A program made the translations under genes and the position numbers. From NCBI GenBank assembly GCA_004194705.1, contig SADC01001305.1, positions 62,001 through 126,000 on the forward strand: 64,000 bases of DNA, written 5' to 3'. Source of the stretch: Ditylenchus dipsaci (Eukaryota > Nematoda > Chromadorea > Rhabditida > Anguinidae). Of the stretch, positions 11,131-23,459 are shown piece by piece. Below the pieces are notes generated by a model. It was not told where the DNA came from. It did no database searches and saw only the letters and a list, made by a program, of their open reading frames with translations. The stretch's first letter is position 1; every line of letters begins with the position of its first letter.

Positions 11131-12093
11131 TGTTTTAAACATTTTTTAGGTTGCGGAAAGGCATTTGGTATTTTTCGAAAAAGTTAAAATTTTGACTTTT
11201 TACCTTAAAAACACAAGGAAAAAGTAAAAGAAGTGCTGGTTTTTTCCTTTTGATATTTAATTTGACTGCTTTAACCATTTTACGACATTACGTTTTCGAT
11301 CTTAGGCCTAGGAAGGGTCGCTAGCATCTTTTTCTTACTTTTTGAATAATTAGAACCAGGCTTTAAAGTTCGGGAGGTCTGAAATCTCGGTCTTGTATAA
11401 GCAATGTAAAAAAGCGGGAATCCGGGGAAAATGGTGCGGAGTTTATCAGGAACCATGTAGTATCCAAAATTCGAAACAACTGGAGGACAATCAGGGGGAC
11501 AAAGCAAAAAGACAAAATTTTAACTTTGTTTTAAAAATTGCGAAATGTCTTTTCGCAACCTATAAACATGTCTAAAATATTCTTCATGGCATGAAATAGC
11601 GAAAAATACGTTTTAGGGAATTTTCGAGAATCAATTGGATTGCACAGTCAGGACTAAAAAGCTACAAACTTTGAAAATCTACAATCGAAGAAAATTGGAC
11701 TTGTTATATGCGCAAATTCATAACTTTTTACAATCACTAAATATTTTTAGATTTTTGAAATACAGTTGACGCTAGATTCAAGGACAGCAGCTTAATGTTG
11801 CTGAAAAACTAAATTTCAGTCTGAATATTAGTCATTTTTCATCAGGTTTTTCAATATTGTGTTACTTTATTTTAACTCAATTTCAGCTCAAGGGGAATTA
11901 AACGTGTTGCCATAATTCTTTCTATAAAAACAAAAGATCAACAGCAATAAAAACAAACAGAAAACAAATAAAAAAACAAAATGTAACGAAAAACACAAGG
12001 AAAAGTAAAAAAGTGCGAGTTTTTCCCTGTTGAGACAAGTTTGTATTTTTATGCTGGAAATTACTTGCTATCCTTATATCGAGCGGAATAAAT

Positions 12094-15000
12094 CTATTGA
12101 AGCAATGAATTTAATACATCTGGGTGCAACGACGACTTGGTGTGCAGGCACTTGTAAATAAAAGCACATAACTTCTTTCTTGTCTTTTCAATGTCTTTGT
12201 GAGTGCCAGTAAGCCTGAATAAATAATTTCACTGATATGTGTTAGATATAATTGAGAAAGCATGGAAGTTTTATGAAGTTTTACATGTAACGTTTTGCAA
12301 TTTTAGCTTTATCACCGATTTTAGACGTAAAAAGCCCCAAGAAATCCACTCTAAATACCCCCCCCTCAAATAACCCCCTCAAATGAGTGCGCGCAAATGA
12401 GTGCGCGCAAATGAGTAGTTACGGATTTAGAGGTTGCTGGTTTAAATCCACCTGGGTGCGAACCTTATTTTTATCATAATTTTGAGTTTTTGAGTTGTGT
12501 AAATGTCCATATACTCATCACCAAGGTCGCTGGTTCGAAACCGTGTGTGAACAATCATTCCCGAGTAAAGAACCTCGACTCATGATCCTGGTCACTAGGG
12601 TGCTTAACGGGGCTCGGGGAACATGAGGTGGTTTTATATGTTTTGGGTTGATTTGGGGTGGTTTCAGCAGTTTGGGATGGTTTGGGGTAAATTACGGATG
12701 GCTCAAGTAATTTTGGGTGGTTTGCGATGCTTTTGGATGGTTTGGGACGGTTCGGATACAAATAGTAACACAATCGGCTAAAAGAAATGATGGTGGAGAA
12801 ACAATGCGAAAAAGGCGCTAATTTGGAAATGCTTTTTATTTACGGAGGCGAATTGTCCCGGAGGCGAATTGTTCTTTAGGCGAATTGCCCATGTAGCGGA
12901 AAAGCTCGAGGATCGGTTTTCTCATTCGAAATCATAGTTTTTTGATTATAGCCATACATTAAGTTCAAAATATTCATAAGATACGGCAAGAATGAGTCGA
13001 AATGGAACAAAAACAAAACTAAACAAAATGCAGCAAAAGCGCAGCAAAAATGCAGCAAAAATTTTTCTGGGTTTTTGCTGCATTTTTGCTCTTTTTTTGT
13101 TAGTACAGAACGCCACAGATTTTACTGCATTTCAGCAATTTCGCTATTTTTGCGAACCATGAAGCAAATAAACTTAAACCCCTTATTAACGTAATTTCAG
13201 TCATGCTTTGGTTTCTTGACCCTCTCATTGACGAAGCATCGAGAGTTGACTGTGTCGTAAGCTTTGACTGTGTTGTTGATTAATAGTTCAATTATTGGGG
13301 TAGTTGACTGTAGCCAGTGGCGTAGCCAGAGAAGCAGGGCAAGTATTTCCGAATTTTCGAAAAAGCGGTGTAGGTAAAATAACCTAAAAAATTTTTGGTG
13401 ACCTCTCCGTCAGAAACTTCTTGCTACGTCTCTGACTGTGGCACAGTTTGCAAATACAGTGTAAAGTCGTTTATCCGACACGTCAGTCATACGACACTCT
13501 CGGTTATCCGACACCCTGAGATCCATTTGGTTAGTCAGCACAGAAAGTTTATAAATCAAAACCTTAGTCATGCGACAACCCAGTTATCCGATACCGCCGT
13601 TATCAGACCGGACACGGACAATTCGTCCTGGCGCCGATTCGTCCTCACTCGTTAAAACAGAAAAATTCGTCCTCTCTTGGCATTTTAAATAAAATCCACT
13701 TCGTTATCAGTGATCAGAGTTTTTTTAGTTTCGTTCGCCGCATTGTTCAATGAAAGTGTTTCTCTTAGCCCTTTAGACGTGTTTGCATGGCGCAGTGGGT
13801 ACATCTATTCATCACACGATTTCACATAGCAAATAAGGCTATTTTCCAAATTTAAAATTGATTTTTTCTGTTTGAGGATCGAGATGTTTTAACCAAGAAA
13901 GGTACGTAAGTACTTTAAAAATATGGATTTCAAAAATCGTTTTGTTATGAGACCCCTTTGTTATAAGACAGGATTCCGTACGAGATTGTATGCATTTTGG
14001 TATGCAGAATAGTATGAATTTTTTTGGAAGACAGTCATTTCACCCAAATTTCACTGTGTTCAAAAGCTAAATAAAATTGTCAATATCTGGGTTGACACCA
14101 GGGTGGTATTCTCAGCTGGCTGACTTCAACCGGCTGAGATTAACTTAGGCGGCTGAGGCTGATGGCTGAGGTAATCGTGAAATATGCCACCCTAGGAGAC
14201 ATGTTTCTCTAAATGGGTACCAATCTCAAAAACCTATAGGCTGGATTAACAGGTTTAAACGCTGAAAAGAATAGAGGATAAGAAATGGTAGACTCTTATC
14301 TCTTATACCGGACCACATTTCACACGTGCACTTTTGACCTGTACTTTAATTTTAGGCGAAGTTAGGCCAGCGTACGTTGAGACAGACTTAAAACAAAACT
14401 ATTTAACCAGGTGGTGCTACCAGAGGCGTACCCAGAAAAATATTTCAGGAGGCTGGAAATTTTCGGGGAAGGGGGGGGGTAATATAATGGTAATGGTACC
14501 TAGGTGACCGAGTGGTTGTATCCCGTTGTTCATTTAGTAGTACCCAGGATAGATCAAGTAGTCTCACTCGATCTAGGTGTCTAGGTTGTAGTACACACAT
14601 AAGCGTAGCCAGAAGAAGCGTAAGTTTCTGTTCTTGTTCCATTTTTCGACGAATTGAACAGCGTTTCGCTCATAAATATATTATGGGGGTATTCGGCCGG
14701 GGATGTTTCGGGATGGACCCGATGCTAATATCAAAGCGAAAGCACCACTCTAGGCTGATGAAAAGTTGATGAAATATCTCACACGGCTTGCGGATTAAAG
14801 TAATTTTGTATTCAGAATTCATGGTGTAGCCATTTTTCTCGACCCGAGGTTCAAGGATGCAATTGCGACAGATAAAATCAGATTCAACTCTGATGTCTGT
14901 TCTTGGCTGTTGGAAGAGTGTGAGAAAATAGTTGGGACAAATGAAGGTAATTTTGAAAAATAATTGTTGCACCTAATTTACAATGATTTTCCAGATCTAC

Positions 15001-16677
15001 ATTCACCGGTGGCAAAACGAACAGAAACCGATTCTTTCTTTGGTCGCCATAGTCAGCCATTCGACGATGATAGAGGAGAAGAAGAGGGAAGAGGGGAGAA
15101 GAAGAGAGAATGTTTTTAGTAAAAACCATGATACCCCCTTGTGAAATCGAAAAATTTTTTTTTCGATTTTTCAGAAACCAAAGTGTTTCCGTGCCGTTTC
15201 TGAACACGAAAATCAAAATGGGACGGGTCGCTCCCCCTTCGTTAAAAGTAAATTTTGCGCTAGCTGGGGCGGGGCGTTCTATAGTGTTACCGTTTTCCAT
15301 CCAAGATTGTTCAATTTTCACCAATTTTCCCGGATAAGTTAAATTTTCCCGGGGAAATTCGCAAAGATTTTCCCGGATTTTCCGGTAAAATTATTTATTG
15401 CAACCCTAGGGGGGGGGTTTGTTGCAACAAAAAAGCTCCCAGAAATTTCAAGTTTAGTTTATGAGAATTCTTGACTTTTGCAAATTTTTAAATTTTAAAA
15501 ATACCTAAGAACTCGAAGACCAGATACGCTTCGGTCTAGCTCAGTTATCCTGCAGTTTCCTTGCCGGTTGATAACACTTAGAAGGTACAGACCCCCTTCA
15601 TTGAGTGCTGGGTGAATTCCCACATCTCTAAAGCCATTTCCAGATGAAACTACTCTAGCATAACCATTACTAGTTTGTTGTTCTTCGTGTTTTTGCTTTT
15701 TTGCTGCCTATAATATTGTAAAAAGGAGTATTATGAAATTCATAGTATGAATACATTAACACCGAATTCATCAACACACAAATTCATCAACTAAATTTGT
15801 CTTGTCACGAAATGTTTTTTTGGGTATTTGATTTGACAGTAAGCCAAAGTAACCACCTCGTAATAATAAACTAGAAAAAGCACCCCTGCTCTCTTCTCTG
15901 TTAATGATGTCATACTTAATGATGTCATAGCCTTAGGTATCTTCTCTCTTTTGTTCCTTTTTTCAGCTCTTAGTCAAAGTAGACCTGGACTAATCTGCTG
16001 ATTTCTCCCTTAAAATCACCCGGGTGCCCCTATCTGGGTAGTACTTCTCGAGTGCTTGCACCTAACTAAGACCTACGTAAAACCCCCCTGAAAACCCTTC
16101 TCCTTGTAATAACCCAGGTTATTTCAGGAGGCTCACTTGAGAGGGGTTATTTGAGGGGAGGTTATTTTGGGTATCTTTTTTGGAGTATATTTTGTCTTAT
16201 ACGGAAATTGCATTATATCAAAAAATTGAGATATCCAAACACCTCGATAGTAGTTCTCAATCTCTTTTCACCCTCACTATCCTTTGCACTCTGTGCGATC
16301 AGGGTTTCGAAAACTGTCAAACCAAATACACAAATAAAACATTTGGTGCCGAGACAAATTCACAAATCCAAGTTGAGAAATAGTATTATCAGCATACCGA
16401 AAAGGGGGGGGGGGTGTGATCAGTTCGAACGGTTCCCTTGTTAGAGGTGAACGAATGAGTGAGTTTTCAAAAATATTTTAACAGTTTTTACATCAAAAAA
16501 GACCTAAAATAGATAACCACTTACATCTTCTTGTTGTTTCTTGACGATTCGCTTAAAAATAGTGTCAGAACGAGGAATGGGAATGTTGTGTTTGTTTAAC
16601 ACTTCCAATGCTTTGGTAATTTCCTGAGCGTCATCAGTGGAATATCCCAAAGCAATCAAAGAATCAGCAGAATTCAT
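12094..16677 (-). CDS. Three-exon 158-aa protein of unknown function
   Basis: Exons 16677-16525, 15707-15505 and 12214-12094 join in frame (153+203+121 nt = 159 codons) with splice sites GAT|GTAAGT, TATAG|GCAG, AG|GTATTT and TTCAG|GCTT. The ATG at 16675-16677 lies just after a TTTAG acceptor-like sequence, so a non-coding 5' exon is likely. Parts: a small acidic helix region (ADSLIALGYSTDDAQEIT) reminiscent of UBA-like folds; a basic KR/KKQQ linker; then LRVLRLTGTHKDIEKTRKKL, which looks KH-like (inference). The family is not recognised. That it is a real gene is supported by two diverged relatives in the window (plus strand 20478-21303; minus strand 26310-26640) that share exon positions. 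Intron 2 (3.3 kb) is packed with repeats. Confidence 0.65.
12370..12900. repeat. Minisatellite and tRNA-like repeat debris in an intron
   Basis: Holds CAAATGAGTGCGCG units (12380-12415), tRNA B-box-like GGTTCGAAACC words (12430-12545), GGTTTGGGGTGG-type units (12620-12750) and GGAGGCGAATTGTC units (12843-12895). Nothing codes. Confidence 0.5.
14806..14966 (+). pseudogene. hAT transposase fragment
   Basis: The plus-strand frame reads VAIFLDPRFKDAIATDKIRF, then SWLLEECEKIVGTNEG. LDPRFK before a helical stretch is the hallmark of the C-terminal catalytic region of hAT/ZBED transposases. The fragment is about 50 residues, without the N-terminal BED finger or dimerisation domain. It lies in the second intron of the 158-aa gene. 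Confidence 0.65.
15120..15245. repeat. Inverted copy of the 6590-6740 repeat
   Basis: TGTGAAATCGAAAAA, AAACCAAAGTGTTTCCGTGC and ATGGGACGGGTC are the reverse complement of parts of 6590-6740. The overlapping minus-strand open frame is a product of this repeat. Confidence 0.6.
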
Positions 16678-16899
16678 TGAATCTAAATAAGTCTATTGCA
16701 AATAGTGATTTAGCCCTTTTGGTAGCATTTTTTTCATAGTGAAGGCTGCTTTTTAAAATTAATATTGTTTCAGTCTGTAAAAAATTTTTCTGTCCAGGCA
16801 TTTCATAGAAAGTTTAGGCTTGTTCAAAAGCTTCAGCCTTACGATTGAAAAAACGGAAACCACTATTCAAACCTTAATAACTTCCCACCCCCCCCCTTA

Positions 16900-17105
16900 G
16901 GCCCCGCTCACAATGAGATGTCGAATTGAGGGTGATGTTTAGATCTCGCACTTTTCATGGAAAAATGGCAAATCTGATATACATGACTTGTATCTACATT
17001 TGGATTTTAAGTGTAGGTCATATATATCAGATCTGACATTATTCTATGAGAAACGCGTCATCTAGACATCACTTATACTTCGACATCGCATTGTGAGCAG
17101 GGCCT
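16900..17105. mobile_element. Foldback element with GGCCC(C/T)GCTCACAATG ends
   Basis: The left end GGCCCCGCTCACAATG...GATGTCGAATTGAG mirrors the right end CGACATCGCATTGTGAGCAGGGCC. The inner arms (GTGATGTTTAGAT / CATCTAGACATCAC; CTGATATACATGACTTG / TAGGTCATATATATCAG) also pair. No ORF. It lies just upstream of the 158-aa gene's known first exon. Confidence 0.65.
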
Positions 17106-17321
17106 TAAAAATAATTCTCCTTGAAAAAATAATTTTAAAAAATCCGATTATTTCTGAAACCTTCAGCTTTAGAACTTCAGCACTGCGATGAAATTTTCGC
17201 ACTGTGTTGTAGTGCATTTCAAGGGCTAAAAAATTACATTTTCCAAAAGTTTATTTTTTCTTTTAACTCTTGAACTACATAGCGCTAAAACTTTTAATAC
17301 TGCTGAACAAAAAAAAATTAT

Positions 17322-17635
17322 ACCGTATTTGCTGTAATAATCGGCCATGGCCGTCTATATTTGGCCTCAGGTATCTGCTCTTTTTTGCTTTTCGTTTTTT
17401 AGCTCTCTGTTTGAAAGAACCCTTTCAACCCCTAAAATTGAAAAAAATAAATTCTCTTTAAGATTTTGGGTGTTGAACCACAATCTGAAAAGTGGAATCA
17501 TGAGGGTTCATGGTAACTAAGAAAATGCAAAAAACATATCTGCAAAATATTGACTCTGGGATATAAGTCTCCGGGGGTGGCCGTTTTTTAGAGAAAGGCC
17601 GTTTAATAGAGAGTGGCCGATTATTAGATACGGTA
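17322..17635. mobile_element. MITE, TACCGTATTT family with CGGCC inner arms
   Basis: TACCGTATTTGCTGTAATAA followed by TCGGCCATGGCCG pairs with GTGGCCGATTATTAGATACGGTA. The interior includes a CCTCAGGTATCTGCTCTTTT arm of the 10236 hairpin family. 17640-18430 contains direct repeats of CTGGAATATACCC (17935-17975) and no gene. Confidence 0.6.
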
Positions 17636-18439
17636 ACTGGTTAAAATGATAAAATGGGTGTAAACATGTCAAAAATAATAGAGTTTTTTAAAATGAAAAA
17701 AATTTAAGTGAAAAGCCAAAAGTGTTTCTGCAGTCTTAAGGTGAGAGCTTTTGAACAAGTTTAAACTTTTTGGAATATGTCTGGATGGAAACTTTTTACA
17801 TACTAAGACAGTTTGAAAAAAAATACCCTGTATTTTAGGATCATTCTGTAGCTGGCATAATGATCAAGGCGGAATTTGTGAAAATCCGATTTGTATGCGT
17901 CCTAATCAACTAAATAAAATAATGAGACGCTACTGGAATATACCCCTCCCAAAAAAGTTACTGGAATATACCCTCCCCAATAATTTTGGAGGGTAGCTAA
18001 AACCCCATTTGTGAAAAAGAATGTTGTGCAAAAGCCATCGTTAGTAATGGCTAGACCCTGAGCCTAAGACCTATGGGCCTGAACCTGACTTAAAGCCTAA
18101 GCCTTAATTATTGGGCGGGGTATATTCCAGCAGCGCCAAAAATGGCTCAAAAGAATTTAAAAACAACACTGCCAACAAATAATCCCCCAACAATTTTCGA
18201 TTTTTTAACAGACACGGGGAAGGCATGAGCATCCCGTCACGTATCAAATAAACGTTGTATACAGGGTCGCCAAATTAAAAAAAAATACATTTGCTCAAAA
18301 TAAGGACATTTTGGGGTATTTTGGCGAAAATATGCAATTTTATCAGTTTTATGCAATTTATAGAAGACACTTTTTCTAACCTAAGTACCTTTCCCTCTCC
18401 TTTAAAAGACCGTGATTTTTGAACGCAGCGACATTTACG

Positions 18440-18745
18440 AAATTTGAATTGGCGGGGACACTTTTTATCATTGAAACCAATTAAATTTGAATGCGAATTA
18501 TTTTTTATCTGCATTGAAAATTGAAATTTTTTATTTTAGTCCAGAATAATCATAATTTTGTATAAGTAGTTATGGTGCAGTGAAAATAGCAGAAGTCGTC
18601 CGATCTGGCAATGTCAAGCAACATTGGGCTCAACTAGTAGATGGTTCAAAATTTTGATAAAATTTTAAATGCAAACAAAAAATAATTGTTGAATATTTTC
18701 AGAATAAAAAAGTGTCCCCGCCAATTCATGGTCCTTTAAGTCCCT
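18440..18745. mobile_element. Foldback with GGCGGGGACACTTTTT arms
   Basis: GAATTGGCGGGGACACTTTT near 18455 mirrors AAAAGTGTCCCCGCCAATTC near 18715. Outer parts AAAGACCGTGA and CATGGTCCTTTAA pair weakly. The family is shared with 43342-43676 upstream of carbonic anhydrase, whose ends also read AAAGGACCAT. 18750-19500 is AT-rich without genes; 19330-19510 holds GGATTTATCC-like palindromic words. Confidence 0.55.
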
Positions 18746-19516
18746 AGTACAACTTTTTCAGTTTTGAACCGTTTATTTGCCTTGTTAGACTTGTAATTTT
18801 CAAATTTCTGTGAAAATTAGTTCGTGCCTTTCCCGTGTTAGGTAAAAAGTACTCAAATTTTTTCCCGGTTCAGAAAAAGTGCGTAAGACTGTTATTATTC
18901 ACAACTTTCGTACTCTGTTCTACCCTTGAGCATAAGGCCTAATCCTAAAATTGTTGTTTTAGGAGATAGTTACAGCTGTTTTCAAATTTATTTATACAGT
19001 TTATTAACGAACCGATTTGAGTAAAAACAAGTTGTGTAAAATAATTCAATTGAACAAATACTGCTTTTACTAATCTATTGCCAACATTTTATCTTATCAC
19101 TGCACACTTATGCTTGACAGCTTGTCAATTAAAAGATATACTCGTATTAAAAAAATTAATGTCACCGAAAGAATGGATGATCTGATTGCTTTTGGATGAA
19201 ATTTTAGCTAATGAAACCCACAATTTAACGTCAACTCAGTCGCCACTCTTGGAAATGGATACTAGCTTACTTTTTGCAAAATAATAGCTCACTTTTTTGA
19301 TTAAGTGAAAATTAGAACACAAGAAATTATCTGCAGATATTATCCGCGAATAAATCCGTAAATTCATCCATAGTCGGAGATAAATCGGCGGATTTCATCC
19401 GTATTTCAGGATTTCTTTATCCGTGATTATATCTAGGGATAAAAATCCCCGGATATTTCCATACGCGGATTTTATCCCTTGATTATTATTACGGGGCAGA
19501 GGTAATAGTAATACCA

Positions 19517-19672
19517 TATTGCCTCTGATTTAGTCCCCCCTCTAATTTAGCCCCACCCCTCTTTTTTTTGACTAGAAATTCAGAGTTAAGGCCATTTTTG
19601 GTTTACAATTTCAAGATTTTTGGGCATCCAAAAAATTTAGCCCCCAGGTGCTAAATTAGAGGAAATACGGTA
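19517..19672. mobile_element. MITE, ACCATATTG/AAATACGGT ends
   Basis: ACCATATTGCCTCTGATTTA pairs with GCTAAATTAGAGGAAATACG. The inner AGTCCCCCC/GCCCCCAGG arms are only partly complementary. Non-coding. Confidence 0.5.
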
Positions 19673-20477
19673 TCTTTATCAGTATCTATATAATAATGAA
19701 AGCGTTAAGAAATAAGGCTCAGAAAACCCAGCAGAACTTACTAATCACTCGTTACTAGTGAATTAAATGCTTGTGAATTATCTAAAAAAGATTATTAATT
19801 ATTTAAAAATCTAAACATGTTTTGACATTCTCTAGCCTACTTTATAAAGAAACTCTGGTTTGCAGGCTTTCTTATTCTTGTCTCTGTTGTGAAAGATAAT
19901 CATGCATTGATAAAATATAATTTTAAAAATTGCTGCTAAAATTTTTGGGTGTTTACAAATAATTATATATTAATGAAAAAATTTATGGGAATGATTTTTT
20001 TACGGATTTACTGACTAGATTTTTCAAAATTTGTTGCTTTTTCTTAAACTTTAAGTTTTGGAAAATAAATTTCACTAGCTTATTAAGGTTGCGAGGGACA
20101 TGTTTTCTACACGTTTCAGATGCTAAACCGTCGAAAAAACATGATTTGGAGCCAAGTTGGGCCAGTGCGTAATAGTGCATTTCAGCCTCGGTAGAAGTTG
20201 TGGAAATTAAGAAATAGCCATAAACAGCTGTGCAAAATTTTACTCTGACCCGAGGGACAGACCATCAAAATAGGGGTTGTATGGTTATTACAGGCTGTAG
20301 GCCTATTAGCACATTTACGGTATATCAGATCATTGTCAACTGTAGCTGTACAATTAACTGAAGGGTTTAACCTCGATCCAGACTATGTCGATTTCATATT
20401 CACTAATGTGCCCACGCAAACACTCGTTTTAAAACTTTATTCTCTTTTTAGCAAAACATTAATTCAGATTTAATTAA

Positions 20478-21303
20478 TTCTGCTGATTCTTTGATATTCT
20501 TTGAAATTACCAAAGCATTGGAAGTGTTAAAAAAGCACAGCATTTCCATTCCTCGTTCTGACACTATTTTCAAGCGAATAGTCAAGAAACAACAAGAAGA
20601 TGTAAGTAAGCAGCGTGTTTATTTTTGTATTTCTACTCCCCAGAAGAGTCTAAATGTATATAATAGGTTTTTCAATTCTAGACTAAGACAAAAGCTTTCT
20701 TTTCCTTTTTTAAATTTACAGGCGTCCAGAAATAGAAAACACGAGAAAAAAGTAGCTAGCGATGGTCATGCTCGAGAGGTGGCTTCAGTAAATGGCTACA
20801 AATATATGAAGATGCATCCGAGGATCGGCAACGAGGGTCTACACTATTTAAATAATTGTGTTCGACAAGGCGACTGCAGAAACACTGAGCTAGACCGAGG
20901 TGCATCTGGTCTTTGAGTTTTCAGGTTTTTTCAAATTTTCAACCTCGCAAAGTTTTTTTCGGAACTTGCGCGAACAAAAACCAAAAAATTTTAATTTAAA
21001 ACTGAAACATATTCTGAGAGATAGTCTTAGAAGATTTAAAAAAGCGCACACCTGGACTTGGTCCCAGTATATATGTTAAATCGACTTTTACTGTACTTAA
21101 TTCACAAAAACATCAACTTATTGAAAATTGTTTGGCTTTTCAGACTTAGTGGCATTAACATAAACATAGAGAATACGATGAAAAGGCTGTGTGCCACTGT
21201 CTGCGCATATATAAATCCTGACCCTAGAATACTAACTGCATCTGATGACCTTTTTGAATTCGTGATAGCCAAAACCCCAAGGAAAGAAAACGATGATCAA
21301 TAG
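20478..21303 (+). pseudogene. Inverted, broken paralogue of the 158-aa gene
   Basis: Three exons match the minus-strand gene at 12094-16677. 20478-20601 encodes EITKALEVLKKHSISIPRSD with the donor GTAAGT conserved. 20722-20916 encodes RNRKHEKKVASDGHAR, then RQGDCRNTELDRGASGL. An exon after TTTTCAG near 21145 begins LSGININIENTMKRLC and runs to TAG at 21301-21303. Differences: no ATG at the equivalent start, 24 nt missing in exon 1, and CGA of the partner changed to TGA at 20914-20916 just before the exon 2 donor. Exon 3 has a different, longer tail. Most likely a pseudogene made by inverted duplication. A live paralogue with an altered splice is possible but less likely. Confidence 0.65.
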
Positions 21304-21649
21304 TACAGCAGCCTTTGACCGACATTCATCATTACAAAACTTTTGTATGTTTTGGCTTTGAGTGATCATGTTGAATGAAATAAAAATTTTTATTTCACTA
21401 TAGTTTGATATACCAATTAGAGCACTAGTAGAGCAGTAGCCAGAGCTGTTCTTAAGCTCTTGGAAAATTAACTGAGGAATACGTAACTTACAACAAAAAA
21501 CGCCGAAACCAATAAAACGTGTAAAACACATTTAAATTTAACCAGACTCGCAACAATAAGAACTCTCAGATATCCAAACTCGCGCAAAAAGTTTTCTTTT
21601 CTAAATTTTGCTGAACAAATTCCTGGATTTATTTTTTGTAGAAATCTTT

Positions 21650-23300
21650 ATTTTTTTATTTCTTTCATGACATCTACTTTATTAACACTTTTCACAGCTT
21701 TTTCCAGAGCATTTCTAATCTGGTCTACAGTTATCATCTTTTACAAAGAATATTTGTGTTCTGAACGAATCAGATAAATGCCATAAATGCCATTAATGCT
21801 ATCAGATAAATCAGATAAAAATAAATCAGATAGACGTGTCTCCCTTACCTAACTCGCGTAATCACCCTTCTTGCATAGTCTCCTTGCAAATCCCCTCCTA
21901 TTCCGTCATCTGTCAAAGTTAGTTCTTTTATAAACGGAGAGCAGCTGAAATATATTTATTTTGAATACATCATTATTCCGCTAGCGTACCGTCTTTACGA
22001 AGCCGTCTGTGGTAGAGAACCAGATGAATTCCTGTTGTTTGACATTTGACTGCATTTGATACCTTATTCTTCTCACGCCTCCAGGAAAGAGGAAAGGTCG
22101 CTAAGGGTGTATTAAGTAGCCTTAAGAATGTGAAGCTCTTGGCGAAAAACATCACTTTGTTTCCGATTTATACTCCTGGACACTGGCTCTAGTGGTATTT
22201 TCAAATTATTCTTTGAACCTTCAAATGTCGATTTCGGATTTTACAAAAAATTAATTATCCATTTTAGGTAGTCAAAATGAATCAAAAAGTAAAGTGCGAC
22301 GCAACTCCTACTGGGTTTTATTAGTGCACCGTGGTGACATGGGAACAAGATTACAAACTGGAGACATATTACGGCTGGATAATGAGATACGTATTCCTTA
22401 ATTGAGATCATGGTCTCTTCGAAATCTTGGTTATCTAAAATCTGGAGCTGATGTTCTTTGGAAAGAGCATTAATTTGTATCTGGAGCGTATCAGTAACTT
22501 CCAAGAATCGCGAAATATGCATTATTGCTTCTCCAACCAACTCCCAACTAACCCCGCTAATATTGCCCTTATAAAATATAATTGCTTAAATTCAATAAAA
22601 ATATTTCTAACCGGTGTCTATTCGCACCAATTAGCCTGAATTCTAGTCCTCCTAGAGACATTCGGGCTAGGTGAGATTTGTCAAAAACGAAACTTTTCAA
22701 GACAAATTTTTCTCGTTTGCAAAGTGTTTCAGTATTTTTTTTTGCTTTTACTATTTGAATACTTTGTCATATGTATATCCAGTGAAAAAAAGCAGTAAAA
22801 CACTTTGTAAGCGAGGAAATTTGTCTTGACAAGTTTCGTTTTTGACAAATTTCGTTTTGACAAATTTCGTTTTTGACAAATCTCACCTAGCCGACATTCG
22901 GGCCATCTACCCACAAATTCCTTGTGCAGTCTCAGCCGAGACTGTACAAAGTGGCGTACAAAGTTTTGTTCCTGGATCGTCGTTCGTCTATCATAATCTA
23001 ATTGATTACGGGATAGCGAGTGCAGGTCCCGCTTCACACTGGATTCGAATGGCGTGAGCCTACTATATAAACGTCTGGAGAGTTGATGGTCTCCTACCAC
23101 ATTTGAAATATCTCTGGACAAAAATAAACCTATATCTAATACTGGAACATCAACTGAATCGGACTGGATCGGGTCTGCGACTGTTTCGCTCGCTGCTACT
23201 AGATTCGCGAGGAGTTTCGAGAACGAAATATTCCCCGCTGGAGTCTCTAGAACCCCTTTTTCCAAAATTTCGATTAGGATGTGTGGTTTGAAGCACGCAA
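21650..23300 (-). pseudogene. Decayed or unrecognised multi-exon coding region
   Basis: Three coding-like minus-strand stretches lie in line. 23300-22893 reads ETPAGNISFSKLLANLVAA, then RDISNVVGDHQLSRRLY and RLRLHKEFVGRWPEC. 22560-22350 reads FLEVTDTLQIQINALSKEHQ and DNQDFEETMISIKEY. 21737-21650 reads MITVDQIRNALEKAVKS to a TAA. A fourth piece at 22150-21970 has several stops. I do not recognise the family. A MITE (22665-22892) sits at the end of the first stretch. This could be one broken host gene or several relics; function unknown. Confidence 0.4.
22665..22892. mobile_element. Foldback MITE with 8-bp target duplication
   Basis: GGCTAGGTGAGATTTGTCAA pairs with TTGACAAATCTCACCTAGCC. The inner arms (AAACGAAACTTTTCAAG, CAAAGTGTTT) pair too, and the right arm has an extra tandem copy of ACAAATTTCGTTTT. 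GACATTCG lies immediately outside both ends (22657-22664 and 22893-22900), consistent with an 8-bp duplication of the hAT type. Read across the empty site on the minus strand, the preceding open frame would end in CTC TAG. Confidence 0.75.
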
Positions 23301-23459
23301 TTAGAAGGGGCGGCAATTAGAAGGGGGCGCTTATTTTCGATCATAAATTTGAAGTAATTTACCACTCCAACAATGAAAGTTTTTATCCTATTTTTAATTT
23401 TTTTTGTGATTTTTGAGCAAAATTTTCAGGCCAGTTGTTTGTCCAGGGCAGCCAAATTA

